In this document: in pieces, positions 41,244 to 50,240 of the stretch
How positions within the stretch are numbered: the stretch's first letter is position 1
Layout of the letters: the number at the start of each line of letters is the position of its first letter
NCBI GenBank assembly: GCA_047601185.1
Contig: JASGJS010000001.1
Span: 496,001-560,000, forward strand
Length of the DNA: 64,000 nucleotides
Reading direction: 5' to 3'
DNA from: JASGJS01 sp047601185
Lineage (GTDB): Bacteria; Pseudomonadota; Gammaproteobacteria; JAURND01
The notes under the pieces: generated by a model
What the model was told of the DNA's origin: nothing
The model's database searches: none
Seen by the model: only the letters and a program-made list of their open reading frames with translations
Translations under genes and position numbers: made by a program

Positions 41244-42275
41244 ATGGAATATAAAACTTTAGGGCATTCTGGATTAAAAGTTCCCGTATTAAGTTTCGGC
41301 ACCGGCACTTTCGGTGGAACCAACGATTTCTTTAAAACCTGGGGAAATACTGGCGTTGATGAGGCCACCCGATTGGTCGATATTTGCTTAGATGCAGGAG
41401 TCAATTTATTTGATACCGCAAATATATATTCTGATGGTGTTTCAGAACAAATTTTAGGACAAGCTTTAAAAGGACGACGCGGACAAGCGCTAATTTCAAC
41501 CAAAGCAACTTTTTCGATGGGTAGTGGCCCGAATGATTTTGGTTCTTCACGCTTCCATTTAATAAAATCCTGTGAAGAAAGTTTAAAGAGACTGCAAACT
41601 GATTATATTGATATTTATTTTATGCATGGATTTGATGCCGTGACGCCTATCGAAGAAACTTTAAGTACATTAGATAACTTGATTCAAAGTGGTAAAGTGC
41701 GCTATATCGGTTGTTCTAATTTTTCCGGTTGGCATCTGATGAAAGCGTTAGCAACTTCTGAAAAATATGGATTGGCGCGCTATGTTGTCTATCAAGGGTA
41801 TTACTCTCTGATTGGTCGAGAATATGAATGGGAACTGATGCCTTTAGGAGTGGATCAAGGGGTGGGATTAATGGTTTGGAGTCCGTTAGGTTGGGGCAGG
41901 TTAACCGGAAAAATTCGTAGAGGTCAATCTTCTGCGGGGCGTATTAATGCAGGCGGCGCGGTGGGTGGTCCTGTGATTGACGATGAATATTTCTATCGTG
42001 TCATCGATGTTTTAGATCAAATCGCTCAAGAAACGGGCAAGTCTATTCCGCAAATCGCATTAAATTGGTTAATGCAACGTCCAACGGTTTGTAACATTGT
42101 GATTGGTGCTAGAAATGAAACGCAATTGAAAGAAAATTTGGGCGCTTGTGGATGGACACTCTCAGCAGAACATATGAATATGCTGCATGATGTCAGTAAA
42201 GTCATGCCTGTTTATCCGTATTGGCATCAACTGGATTGCGATGATATCAACCCAAAGCCTGTTGTATGGTTATGA
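41244..42275 (+). CDS. Aldo/keto reductase
   Basis: A 343-residue NADPH-dependent aldo/keto reductase. The tetrad is visible: Asp57 and Tyr62 (FDTANIYSDG), Lys87 (ISTKATF) and His in YFMHGFDA, with VIGARNETQLKENLGA for cofactor binding at the C-terminus. It would reduce aldehydes or ketones in the cytoplasm. ATG 41244 is chosen with AGAGG upstream. Confidence 0.93.
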   Translation: MEYKTLGHSGLKVPVLSFGTGTFGGTNDFFKTWGNTGVDEATRLVDICLDAGVNLFDTANIYSDGVSEQILGQALKGRRGQALISTKATFSMGSGPNDFGSSRFHLIKSCEESLKRLQTDYIDIYFMHGFDAVTPIEETLSTLDNLIQSGKVRYIGCSNFSGWHLMKALATSEKYGLARYVVYQGYYSLIGREYEWELMPLGVDQGVGLMVWSPLGWGRLTGKIRRGQSSAGRINAGGAVGGPVIDDEYFYRVIDVLDQIAQETGKSIPQIALNWLMQRPTVCNIVIGARNETQLKENLGACGWTLSAEHMNMLHDVSKVMPVYPYWHQLDCDDINPKPVVWL

Positions 42276-42336
42276 CATTGCCTAATGTTTGGCTTTTTGC
42301 TATGGTAAGAAAAATGACGTTCTTTGGAGCACTTAC

Positions 42337-43188
42337 ATGTCGCGTTATCTTGATCCTAAAATAGATATTGTCTTTAAAAAAATATTTGGCCAACATCCGC
42401 ATTTATTAAAAAGCTTTCTCAATGCCGTACTGCCATTGCCTGAGGATGGTCTAATCGACCGTCTGGAGTATTTATCCAATGAGCAAGTTCCACAGATTCC
42501 CAGTTTTAAATACACGGTGGTGGATGTCCGCTGTACGGATCAGCAGGGGCGAGTCTTTATTGTAGAAATGCAAATTCAATGGACTACTGGTTTTATGCAA
42601 CGCATGTTATTTAATGCGAGTCAAGCGTATGTAAGTCAACTGGAAAGAGGGGAGCAGTATCATCTTCTCAAGCCGGTTTATGGTTTGGGTTTACTCAATA
42701 CCACCTTTGATCCTGACCAAGAAGACTGGTACCACCACTATAAGATTGTTAATGTGGAAAAGCCTAAAGCAGAAATTAAAGATCTACAACTGATCTTTAT
42801 CGAGTTGCCGAAATTTAAAGCAAAGAATGTAAGGGAAAAAAAGTTACAAGTGTTATGGTTGCGTTTTATAGCAGAGTTAAATGAAAAAGCCAATCAAGCT
42901 CCTCAAGAATGGTTAGAAGTACCTGAAATCAAACAAGCACTCGATTTGGCGGAAGAAGCCGCATACACGCCAGGAGAGTTAGAGTCTTACAATCGATACT
43001 GGGATGCGATCAGTACTGAAAAAACACTGCAATACGGTTTCCGAGAGGAAGGTAGAGAGGAGGGTAGAAGGGAAGTCAAGCATGCAATGGTGTATAAGCT
43101 ATTAAACAAGGGCTTATCCTTGGAAGAAATTGCAGCATTAACAGAATTACCTCTCACTGAAGTTAAAGCCTTAACCGAAAATTTGTAA
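42337..43188 (+). CDS. Rpn-family PD-(D/E)XK nuclease/transposase-like protein
   Basis: A 283-residue protein of the Rpn (recombination-promoting nuclease) family. SRYLDPKIDIVFKKIFGQ at the N-terminus and the nuclease core VDVRCTDQQGRVFIVEMQIQ are characteristic, followed by a C-terminal region with a short HTH-like helix (LSLEEIAALTELPLTEVKAL). Members cleave DNA and often lie in variable regions. ATG 42337 has GGAG upstream. The Arg/Glu-rich REEGREEGRREVK segment is typical of the linker. Confidence 0.88.
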   Translation: MSRYLDPKIDIVFKKIFGQHPHLLKSFLNAVLPLPEDGLIDRLEYLSNEQVPQIPSFKYTVVDVRCTDQQGRVFIVEMQIQWTTGFMQRMLFNASQAYVSQLERGEQYHLLKPVYGLGLLNTTFDPDQEDWYHHYKIVNVEKPKAEIKDLQLIFIELPKFKAKNVREKKLQVLWLRFIAELNEKANQAPQEWLEVPEIKQALDLAEEAAYTPGELESYNRYWDAISTEKTLQYGFREEGREEGRREVKHAMVYKLLNKGLSLEEIAALTELPLTEVKALTENL

Positions 43189-43507
43189 AGTCTGCAGGAA
43201 GCAAAAACTTTACATCCTTGTAATCTGGATCTCGGCATCCATGCCGGGATGACGCCTCCTACTTCTGTAAGCTCAGGTTTCCCTTAGTATATGCCAAATG
43301 GATACTCATTTTTTGATATTAGCCCCCAATTATAATCGTTTTTCATTGAGAATATCTGTTTTTACAGAATATGCTCCCTTTTTAATACATTTTTTTATAG
43401 TTATGACTAATTTTCTTGAAAATCCGCTTATTTTTAATTATATTTGAAAAATATTGGCAATAATTAATCGTTTTTTTGGATTTATAAGCATTTTTTGGGG
43501 TTAAGGG
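43189..43507. other. Intergenic region with a degenerate palindromic element
   Basis: A 319 bp gap. Its first part (43220-43306) is a degenerate relative of the element at 27815-27957; the rest is AT-rich with no ORF. It must contain the promoter of the Fic gene at 43508, not clearly visible. Confidence 0.5.
43220..43306. mobile_element. Degenerate copy of the 27815-27957 element
   Basis: CTCGGCATCCATGCCGGGATGACGCCTCCT-like half of the palindromic core (given here only in part: GCATCCATGCCGGG, GACGCCTCCT) is followed by a right arm ending TGGATAC as in the other copy. The left arm is missing. Confidence 0.55.
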
Positions 43508-45022
43508 GTGGAAACAACGCGTTTAGCAGGCTATGCCTTCTTGATTAACCGCTATCATTTAAATGTCCCGCCTCATTGGCATCGGTCATCCGTTAGCCAT
43601 GCGGGTACCGTGTGCTCAACAATTCAAGATGGTGAAGTAGAGGCCATCTATCCACGTTCTTATTGGCCCGGTGAAACAACCGGTGATCACTTAGAATTTG
43701 CCTTGAAATACGATGGCATCAATCTAATCATTCTATTCGCACTGTTCGAGACAGCGCCAGTAGATGAGATCATAAACTGGATTCGCGCAACGCCCACCGG
43801 TAAATATGCTCGCAAAGTCTGGTTTTTGTATGAATTTTTAACCGGACTAAAACTGCCTCTACCCGATCTAACCAAAGGAAACTATCTCCCGGTTTTAAAC
43901 CCGGAGGAATACTACACCACAATACCTGGGCGGAGGATACCACGCCAACGTATCGTCGACAATTTATTGGGCGGACCTTCATTTTGTCCGATGATCCGAC
44001 GTACCGAAAAATTGGCTAACATGGAAAGAATGGATCTGCATCAAAAGTGTGAAGCCGTGATTAAAGTTTATCCTGCGGAATTACTCAGAAGAGCACTGGC
44101 TTACCTCTATAACAAAGAGACCAAATCTTCATTTGAAATCGAACATATTGAACCCAGTGCCGTGCGCATAGAAAAATTTATCAGCTTATTGAAAATGGCC
44201 GAGCATAAAGATTTTTGCGAAAAACCTTTGTTAATTGAAGTGCAAAATCGCATCGTGGATCCACGTTTTCAGGATAAAGATTATCGAACCAATCAAAATT
44301 ATATTGGGCAAAGCATGCCTTATCAGAAAGAAATCATCCATTATGTTTGTCCTAAACCCGAGGATCTTCTCAATCTGATGGAGGGTTTATTGAGCGCTCA
44401 TCACATGATGAAAGCAGGCAAGGTATCAGCCATTATCCACGCAGCAGCCATTTCCTATGGTTTTGTGTTTTTGCACCCCTTCGAAGATGGTAACGGCCGT
44501 ATTCATCGTTTCCTGATCCACAATATCCTATCTTTACAGGGCGCTGTTCCTAAAGGCCTGATGTTTCCGATTTCTGCTACTCTGCTTAAACACCCCGCAC
44601 TATACGATGATTCTCTGGAAGCGTTTTCAAAACCCTTGATGCAATTCATCACTTATGACTTGAATGATATGGGTGAAATGAAAGTAGAAGAAAAAACTCG
44701 CCATTGGTATCGCTATATCGATATGACTGCTCAAGCAGAAGCCTTATATGATTTCGTAAAACTCACCATCGAACAAGAATTGGTTGAGGAACTTAATTTT
44801 CTAGCCAGTTATGACAAGACTAAACAAGCCATTCAAGAAATTGTGGATATGCCCGACCGCTTAATTGATCTTTTCATCCGCATTTGTTTACAAAATAAGG
44901 GACGTCTGTCTGCTAAAAAACGAGAAGCGTATTTTGAATTTTTGACCGATGCTGAATTGCGCCGTCTAGAGAATGCTATCAAACTCGGATATGAAGAAGT
45001 CTTAAAGCGCCATAATCACTGA
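43508..45022 (+). CDS. Fic family protein, long form
   Basis: A 504-residue Fic protein. The catalytic motif HPFEDGNGR is at residues 323-331, inside SYGFVFLHPFEDGNGRIHRF. A possible inhibitory Ser-x-x-x-Glu sits in KSSFEIEH near residue 207. The N-terminal ~200 residues have no domain I know. Translation appears to start at GTG. It would AMPylate or otherwise modify target proteins. The 3' end overlaps the convergent ybeD gene by 21 bp. It is the third Fic-domain gene in the window, each from a different subfamily. Confidence 0.87.
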   Translation: METTRLAGYAFLINRYHLNVPPHWHRSSVSHAGTVCSTIQDGEVEAIYPRSYWPGETTGDHLEFALKYDGINLIILFALFETAPVDEIINWIRATPTGKYARKVWFLYEFLTGLKLPLPDLTKGNYLPVLNPEEYYTTIPGRRIPRQRIVDNLLGGPSFCPMIRRTEKLANMERMDLHQKCEAVIKVYPAELLRRALAYLYNKETKSSFEIEHIEPSAVRIEKFISLLKMAEHKDFCEKPLLIEVQNRIVDPRFQDKDYRTNQNYIGQSMPYQKEIIHYVCPKPEDLLNLMEGLLSAHHMMKAGKVSAIIHAAAISYGFVFLHPFEDGNGRIHRFLIHNILSLQGAVPKGLMFPISATLLKHPALYDDSLEAFSKPLMQFITYDLNDMGEMKVEEKTRHWYRYIDMTAQAEALYDFVKLTIEQELVEELNFLASYDKTKQAIQEIVDMPDRLIDLFIRICLQNKGRLSAKKREAYFEFLTDAELRRLENAIKLGYEEVLKRHNH

Positions 45023-45271
45023 AGGTTCTGCGGATAGATCTTGATAAATGGCATCCAACTGTGCCTGACTGTGGGCATGCACGGTAACGGTTAAAGAAAG
45101 ATAGGTACTGTCTTTACTATGGCGCTCAACGACTGCAGCTTCACCCAAATCTGGCGCATGCTTGCGGATAATGGAGAGCACAGCCGCTTGAAAGTCTAAT
45201 GAGCTTTTCCCTACGATTTTAATTGGAAAATCGCAGGGAAACGTTAAGCTAGACGTTTTTTCGTCAGACAT
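45002..45271 (-). CDS. ybeD: YbeD-like DUF493 protein
   Basis: An 89-residue DUF493 protein. CDFPIKIVGKSSLDFQAAVLSIIRKHAP and YLSLTVTVHAHSQAQLDAIYQDL are the family core, a small ferredoxin-like (ACT-like) fold. It usually lies between dacA and lipB, as nearly here. ATG 45271 overlaps the dacA stop by 8 bp, so the two are coupled. Role in other bacteria is linked to lipoate metabolism by context only. Confidence 0.9.
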   Translation of the reverse strand: MSDEKTSSLTFPCDFPIKIVGKSSLDFQAAVLSIIRKHAPDLGEAAVVERHSKDSTYLSLTVTVHAHSQAQLDAIYQDLSAEPSVIMAL

Positions 45272-46577
45272 TATGGAACCATCGGCTGAACAAGATAGCG
45301 ACATGGTCTGACAATCGGGAGAAAAACCCACCGACGGGGTTATTGGCTAACGCCACTAAAGGCTGTGAACCGACCACTTGCCCTTGTCCATCGTTGGTGC
45401 GCACTTCAATCATGCCATAGCTTTGACCTTTGACCACCGGGGCATTAACGCCTTTGTTGGCAGCCATGGTCGCCTTCAGTTTCTCATATTGTCCGATTGG
45501 AACAGTCACATACAAATCGCGCGACAACCCTAGCGGCGTTTTTTTATCTTGTCCATACCAAACCCGTAAGGTCGTGATCTTAGCGTCCTTAGAATACACT
45601 TTATGGGTTTCATAGAAATGATAGCCATAATTTAATAAGGCTAAGGCGTCCACGGCACGTTGTCTGCTGCTGGTGTCTCCCATCACGATGGCGATTAACC
45701 GCATATCTTGTCGTTTGGCAGAAGCGACTAAGCAATATCCCGCATCATCGGTATGGCCGGTTTTTAAACCATCGACCGTGGGATCGCGCCATAATAATAA
45801 GTTACGATTGGGCTGGCGAATATTATTGAACATCGTCCATTTTTGGCTATACCATTGATAATCTTCAGGATAATTAAAGATAATGGCGCGGCTTAAAATA
45901 GACAGGTCGAAAGGGGTGGTGTAGTTATCAGGATTCGGCAAGCCGGTGGCGTCGGCATAATGGGTGCCTTTCATGCCCAAAGCGCCGGCGGTTCGATTCA
46001 TTAAGTCCACAAAAGAGCTTTCATTACCCGCGGCATGTTCGGCCATCGCCACGCATGCGTCGTTACCAGAGGCGACAATAATGCCGTTGACCAAATCTTT
46101 GGCGGGAACTTGGGTGCCCACTTGCACAAACATCCGTGAGCCGCCCATCCGCCAGGCGTTCTCTGAGACGGTCACTTGATCGGTGAGATGAATGCGGCCT
46201 TCGTTTAACATGCCAGACAGCACATACATCGTCATCAATTTAGTTAAACTGGCAGGCGCCATTCGCTGATTGGCGTTTTGTTGAGCGATGATATAGCCAC
46301 TGTTCGCATCTAATAAGAGATAGGCCTTAGCCTGCACGGCGGGTGGCGTCGGAATAACGTTGGAGATCGATGAAGCTTTAGGAATATTGGCAATCGGCGT
46401 CGCGTCGGGTACAGCAGGGGCAATATTGTTAGGTGTGACTTCAGCAGATGCGCTTGCGGGTGTTGCAGGTGGAGGGGCAATCGTGCTGGCCGGCGTAGAA
46501 GGGCCATCTGCCGCCCAAATGGTTAAAGCTGAAAAAGTGCAGACGAGCATCATGCTGCGTTTAAAGATTTTCTTCAT
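45264..46577 (-). CDS. dacA: D-alanyl-D-alanine carboxypeptidase (PBP5/6 type)
   Basis: A 437-residue periplasmic DD-carboxypeptidase that trims the peptidoglycan pentapeptide. After the signal peptide there is a Pro/Ala-rich linker (about 25-80), then the active-site motifs SLTK (about 110), SGND and KTGHTDDAG. The C-terminal beta domain and a final amphipathic anchor (FFSRLSDHVAILFSRWF) are present. The low-complexity linker is longer than in E. coli DacA. ATG 46577 is preferred over an upstream start overlapping rlpA. Confidence 0.95.
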   Translation of the reverse strand: MKKIFKRSMMLVCTFSALTIWAADGPSTPASTIAPPPATPASASAEVTPNNIAPAVPDATPIANIPKASSISNVIPTPPAVQAKAYLLLDANSGYIIAQQNANQRMAPASLTKLMTMYVLSGMLNEGRIHLTDQVTVSENAWRMGGSRMFVQVGTQVPAKDLVNGIIVASGNDACVAMAEHAAGNESSFVDLMNRTAGALGMKGTHYADATGLPNPDNYTTPFDLSILSRAIIFNYPEDYQWYSQKWTMFNNIRQPNRNLLLWRDPTVDGLKTGHTDDAGYCLVASAKRQDMRLIAIVMGDTSSRQRAVDALALLNYGYHFYETHKVYSKDAKITTLRVWYGQDKKTPLGLSRDLYVTVPIGQYEKLKATMAANKGVNAPVVKGQSYGMIEVRTNDGQGQVVGSQPLVALANNPVGGFFSRLSDHVAILFSRWFHNV

Positions 46578-46582
46578 AGTTC

Positions 46583-47311
46583 TCACTCTACAGAAACAGG
46601 TTTTTGATAACCATTCTTGACAAGCAGCTGCGAAAGAGATTGCGATTCGTCAGCATTGGCCAATGGTCCTAGGTGAATATGATACATCCGTTGTTGGTTA
46701 TGGTACACTGCTTTTATCGCAACATCTTGTTTTGTGAGAGCGGCGACCTTTTTACTCGCCAGAAGCGCGGTTTGACGGGACTTATAATTGCCCACTTGCA
46801 AATAAACAGGGTCTTGCTGCTGGGCTAAATGCACGGTTTTCTGGGCAGAATTCAGCGCAGTGACCCGCACCATCGTCACGCCACTACGCGCATAGCCAAG
46901 TTGCTGTGCGGCCGCATAAGAAAGATCGATAATCCGCCGGCTGTGAAAAGGGCCGCGATCATTGATTTTGACCACCACCGTACGACCATTTCTTAAATTG
47001 GTGACTTGGACGAAAGAAGGGATAGGCAAGGTCGGGCTGGCCGCGGTCAGAGCATACATATTGTAGGGCTCATGACTGGCGGTGCGACGACCATGAAATC
47101 CCAACCCATACCAAGAGGCATAACCCACCTTGTCATAGCCTTTGGCGGATTTGCCCATCATTCGGTTGTTGCTGCCTGGATAAACCCCAGCTTGAACCTT
47201 AGAATAAGCGGGAGTATACAAGCCATTGTTGCGATAAGGGTTGCAAGCGGTTAATTGCGGAAACAATAAGAAAATAATCAACCCTTTAGCAAATAAAGTT
47301 CGTATTTTCAT
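46583..47311 (-). CDS. rlpA: Septal-ring lytic transglycosylase RlpA
   Basis: A 242-residue lipoprotein: lipobox LLFPQLTAC near residue 23, the double-psi beta-barrel (YASWYGLGFHGRRTASHEPYN, KINDRGPFHSRRIIDLSYAAAQQLG), and a C-terminal SPOR domain (VYLQVGNYKSRQTAL...YHIHLGPL). It cleaves denuded glycan strands at the septum. It is co-directional with dacA and ybeD, the conserved rlpA-dacA-ybeD arrangement. Confidence 0.95.
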   Translation of the reverse strand: MKIRTLFAKGLIIFLLFPQLTACNPYRNNGLYTPAYSKVQAGVYPGSNNRMMGKSAKGYDKVGYASWYGLGFHGRRTASHEPYNMYALTAASPTLPIPSFVQVTNLRNGRTVVVKINDRGPFHSRRIIDLSYAAAQQLGYARSGVTMVRVTALNSAQKTVHLAQQQDPVYLQVGNYKSRQTALLASKKVAALTKQDVAIKAVYHNQQRMYHIHLGPLANADESQSLSQLLVKNGYQKPVSVE

Positions 47312-47378
47312 AAGTCCAGTAAAATAACCGTTTTTTCAGCAAAGGTCAAGGCGTTTTTTTGCTGCTACACTTAATGTT

Positions 47379-49259
47379 TTAAACTCTAGGCTTAGGTTGA
47401 GTTACATTTAGCGCTGGAATTTTCTCCATAAGCGCATTCCAATCGCTGCTCTTCAGATCAAACAACTCATATTTTGTACCATTTAAAATGGGCTCTATTT
47501 GTGAAACCTGGATTCCTAAAATATCAAAAGCAATTTTTATTTTATTCAATGTACCTTTTGTAGATGAATAAGCGGGATTAGTCAGTTTTTCATCTTCCAC
47601 ATAATTTAACACCTCAACAAGGCTCTCCGCCGACAAAGTTTTTCTGGCTGCAATTTTATTTATTTTTTCCCAAGCGCTTTCTTTCACGCCATTCAATGAA
47701 AAACCTTCTGATGTTTTGTCCATTTTACTGGATTTAATCTCTAATACTTCAAAGGATTTTTCGATTTTTTCCTGATCAGAAAGCGTCGAAAATTTGTCTT
47801 TATCTTCTTTACTCTCAATTCTATGGAAAGCATATCCAATAATAGAGTTCATTGTATCATAACTCACAAATCCATTTTTTTGTTTAACCTCTGGTTTAAA
47901 AAAACTGTGTTTAGCATTCTGTTCTGTAGCATGGTGTTTTTCTTGCCGTGTTCTTATTTCTTCCATTATTAGTCTGAATCTAGAAAGATCGACCTTTAAG
48001 ACATCTTTTTTGTCACTGAGTTCATGATTAACACGAAGCGCTTTTAAGGCATTTTGAAACTTATCTAAATCCGCTAGCAACAATCCATTTTGAAGACTGT
48101 CTGAGCCTGTCTTAGTTGAAACTTTGAATTCAATTACCCCAATATCTCTAGATGCTTCTTCTCTAGCCCCAAATTCAACACTATCCCAATGCTGATATTT
48201 TGGCAGCTTACCCTGTTTTAATAACCACACGGTTTCCTGATAGTCCTTAATGATATTTTTAAGCATTGATCTAACTTGATTCTTTTGATATTTTTCGTTG
48301 TTGGCTCTCTTTTCAGTTTCACTCAATTTATCATCCCTAACAGCCAACTTTTCATCTTCAGCACCCAATTTGATGAGCATTTCTTGAAATTTTTTCAGCT
48401 TTTCTTCGCATCTGTTCAAAAATTTTTCTTGCGCGGTATTTGTTGCACTCTGAAAACCATAATGTTGATAATTTTCGTGGATGTTTTCTATCGCCTGTAA
48501 AGCTTGTGTTCTTTGTTTATCTCGCACTTCATCGTATTTTTCACTGATTAATTTCATTTCTTCAAGGCTTGGAAGTCCAGCTTTTTCTAAAATACTCTCT
48601 GATAATCTAAGTTCCTCACGATGTAGCAGGAATCTGTTCACCTTATTTAATTCAAGTTGCTCTGGAGATAAAATATAATCCCTTTCTTTCGATGCCAATG
48701 CCATAAACTGAGCATTATAATTCATGATTTCATTGAAATTTTCTCTTTCTGTCGCAGAAAACTTTAAAATAATTTCCCCTTCCATCTCTTTGTGATAACT
48801 GGTATAAACAATATTCAGCTCATCTAACATTTTTGGAAATTCTAATTGATTTCTTTCGGAGGATTTTTCCGGGAACCGCCAAAGATACCATCGTATTAAA
48901 TCATTCATTTTGATGTGGCAATAAGTTTCTTCTGTCAACTTTGAAGGATTCTCTCCACAGATATCAAGTATTCTCTCTTCATCCTGTTTTGCAATATTTA
49001 AGGTAAATATATTTTTGTGCCAATCATACTCGAGAACTTCTGCATCTATTCCAAATTCTTTCAGAATTTTTTGTAGCTGCTTTGCAGGGTCCGAGTCCGA
49101 TGGCAAGCTTAAACGTTCACTGTATGCTAAGCGAAATAAACCGGCCAAGGTATCTTCTTTCACCTTACGAGGTTTTTTTTCGACAATGGCGGGAGTTTGG
49201 TTAAAATTTTGGCTAAAGGCTAGGGATTTTGGCAAGCCTTCTTCAGGAGTTTCACTCAT
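47379..49259 (-). CDS. Large orphan coiled-coil protein, possible effector
   Basis: A 626-residue hydrophilic protein, very rich in Glu, Lys and Leu, with long helical or coiled-coil stretches (about 190-380). No signal peptide, membrane segment or known domain. A C-terminal Pro/Lys-rich end (NVTQPKPRV) follows a helical domain. ATG 49259 is taken; an in-frame start at 49304 is also possible. Its neighbours are cell-wall genes on one side and a polyketide locus on the other, neither of which explains it. A secreted effector is a possibility, given the other orphan proteins here. Confidence 0.65.
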   Translation of the reverse strand: MSETPEEGLPKSLAFSQNFNQTPAIVEKKPRKVKEDTLAGLFRLAYSERLSLPSDSDPAKQLQKILKEFGIDAEVLEYDWHKNIFTLNIAKQDEERILDICGENPSKLTEETYCHIKMNDLIRWYLWRFPEKSSERNQLEFPKMLDELNIVYTSYHKEMEGEIILKFSATERENFNEIMNYNAQFMALASKERDYILSPEQLELNKVNRFLLHREELRLSESILEKAGLPSLEEMKLISEKYDEVRDKQRTQALQAIENIHENYQHYGFQSATNTAQEKFLNRCEEKLKKFQEMLIKLGAEDEKLAVRDDKLSETEKRANNEKYQKNQVRSMLKNIIKDYQETVWLLKQGKLPKYQHWDSVEFGAREEASRDIGVIEFKVSTKTGSDSLQNGLLLADLDKFQNALKALRVNHELSDKKDVLKVDLSRFRLIMEEIRTRQEKHHATEQNAKHSFFKPEVKQKNGFVSYDTMNSIIGYAFHRIESKEDKDKFSTLSDQEKIEKSFEVLEIKSSKMDKTSEGFSLNGVKESAWEKINKIAARKTLSAESLVEVLNYVEDEKLTNPAYSSTKGTLNKIKIAFDILGIQVSQIEPILNGTKYELFDLKSSDWNALMEKIPALNVTQPKPRV

Positions 49260-49331
49260 ATGTCGCGTCTCAAATAGATTAAAATTTAAATGCAAAATAT
49301 ACATGAGAAATCTTAAGGAAATATTACGAAC

Positions 49332-50024
49332 CTATATGTTGTTTATGACCACCTCAAATCGGAATGGAAATCGACTCCGAATTGTATAACGAGTAATGCC
49401 TGCTGCAGATAACAGCTGGGCCCAATCTGAATGGGTAAAGCTGCGGCGGATGGAGATTGCGCCGTCGTGGCTGATGAGGCGATTACGCAGCAGCGGACTG
49501 AGGCAACGATATAGCCGAATGGCCCAAGGATGGCGGTGAAGATCGTGGAGGATGACAGCGCGCTTGGCGGTTTTGCAGGCTTGCTGTAAAAAACGAATTA
49601 GCTCTTCGTTGGTGAGGTGGTGACACATTAAGGTGGTGAAGACGATGTCAAAGCTGTTGGGAAGATAGTCGAGCTGTGGTTGTGATAGGAGTTGAAAATT
49701 GACGGAGGGGTTGGTGGGGCGGCGCCAGGTGGCTAAATGGGATTGTGCGAAGGCGATGGCTGCGGGGTTGATGTCGATGCCGGTCAGCTGAAGGTGGGGG
49801 AAATATTTAGCAAGATTGAGTAGAAATAATCCACCGCCACAGCCCACTTCTAGCAATGAATGAGGGGCTAATTGTTTGAGACGGCTTTTGGTGTCGCGGA
49901 AAATGCCGAGCCATTGATTGACGGTGAAGAGTTTTTTGAGGCAGTCTTGGTATTCGGCTGGGGTGTAGAATTCAGGACCTAGGTCGATGAGTTCTAGTTC
50001 GGTGGAGCGGTTTGTAAGAGGCAT
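49332..50024 (-). CDS. Class I SAM-dependent methyltransferase beside a type III PKS
   Basis: A 230-residue methyltransferase. SLLEVGCGGGLFLLNLAKYFP (57-77) is motif I; GIDINPAAIAFAQ and FDIVFTTLMCHHLTNEELIRFLQQ follow. Such methyltransferases are frequent partners of type III polyketide synthases in bacteria and methylate the aromatic or pyrone product. It is co-directional with the synthase, 216 bp downstream, but a palindromic element now separates them. Confidence 0.85.
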   Translation of the reverse strand: MPLTNRSTELELIDLGPEFYTPAEYQDCLKKLFTVNQWLGIFRDTKSRLKQLAPHSLLEVGCGGGLFLLNLAKYFPHLQLTGIDINPAAIAFAQSHLATWRRPTNPSVNFQLLSQPQLDYLPNSFDIVFTTLMCHHLTNEELIRFLQQACKTAKRAVILHDLHRHPWAIRLYRCLSPLLRNRLISHDGAISIRRSFTHSDWAQLLSAAGITRYTIRSRFPFRFEVVINNI

Positions 50025-50047
50025 GGTAGAACCTAGAGGTTTGAATT

Positions 50048-50202
50048 GTGGGCTGTTTCCTTCTCCCCTTGTGGGAGAAGGTGCCCGAATAGGGCGGATG
50101 AGGGGGTGAATTTTTTTAATTAAAAGATTGTATGGCCCCCCTCATCCGCCTTCGGCACCTTCTCCCACAAAAAGGGGAGAAGGCACCACACCGAACTTTT
50201 AA
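50048..50202. mobile_element. Palindromic element related to the MITE core
   Basis: Left arm 50048-50106 and right arm 50139-50202 are inverted copies of the TTCTCCCCTTGTGGGAGAA block found inside the 4871-5193 element. The GTTGACATTT termini are missing, so this is a divergent or truncated copy. It lies between the methyltransferase and polyketide synthase genes. Confidence 0.65.
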
Positions 50203-50240
50203 GTGTTTTCTCTTAGTTAATGTCATGAAAGTACTGACTT

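Noticed and set aside
46360..46620. 86-codon Ala/Gly/Val-rich ORF antisense to dacA
   Set aside because: It mirrors the low-complexity Pro/Ala linker of DacA and the signal peptide; no independent support.
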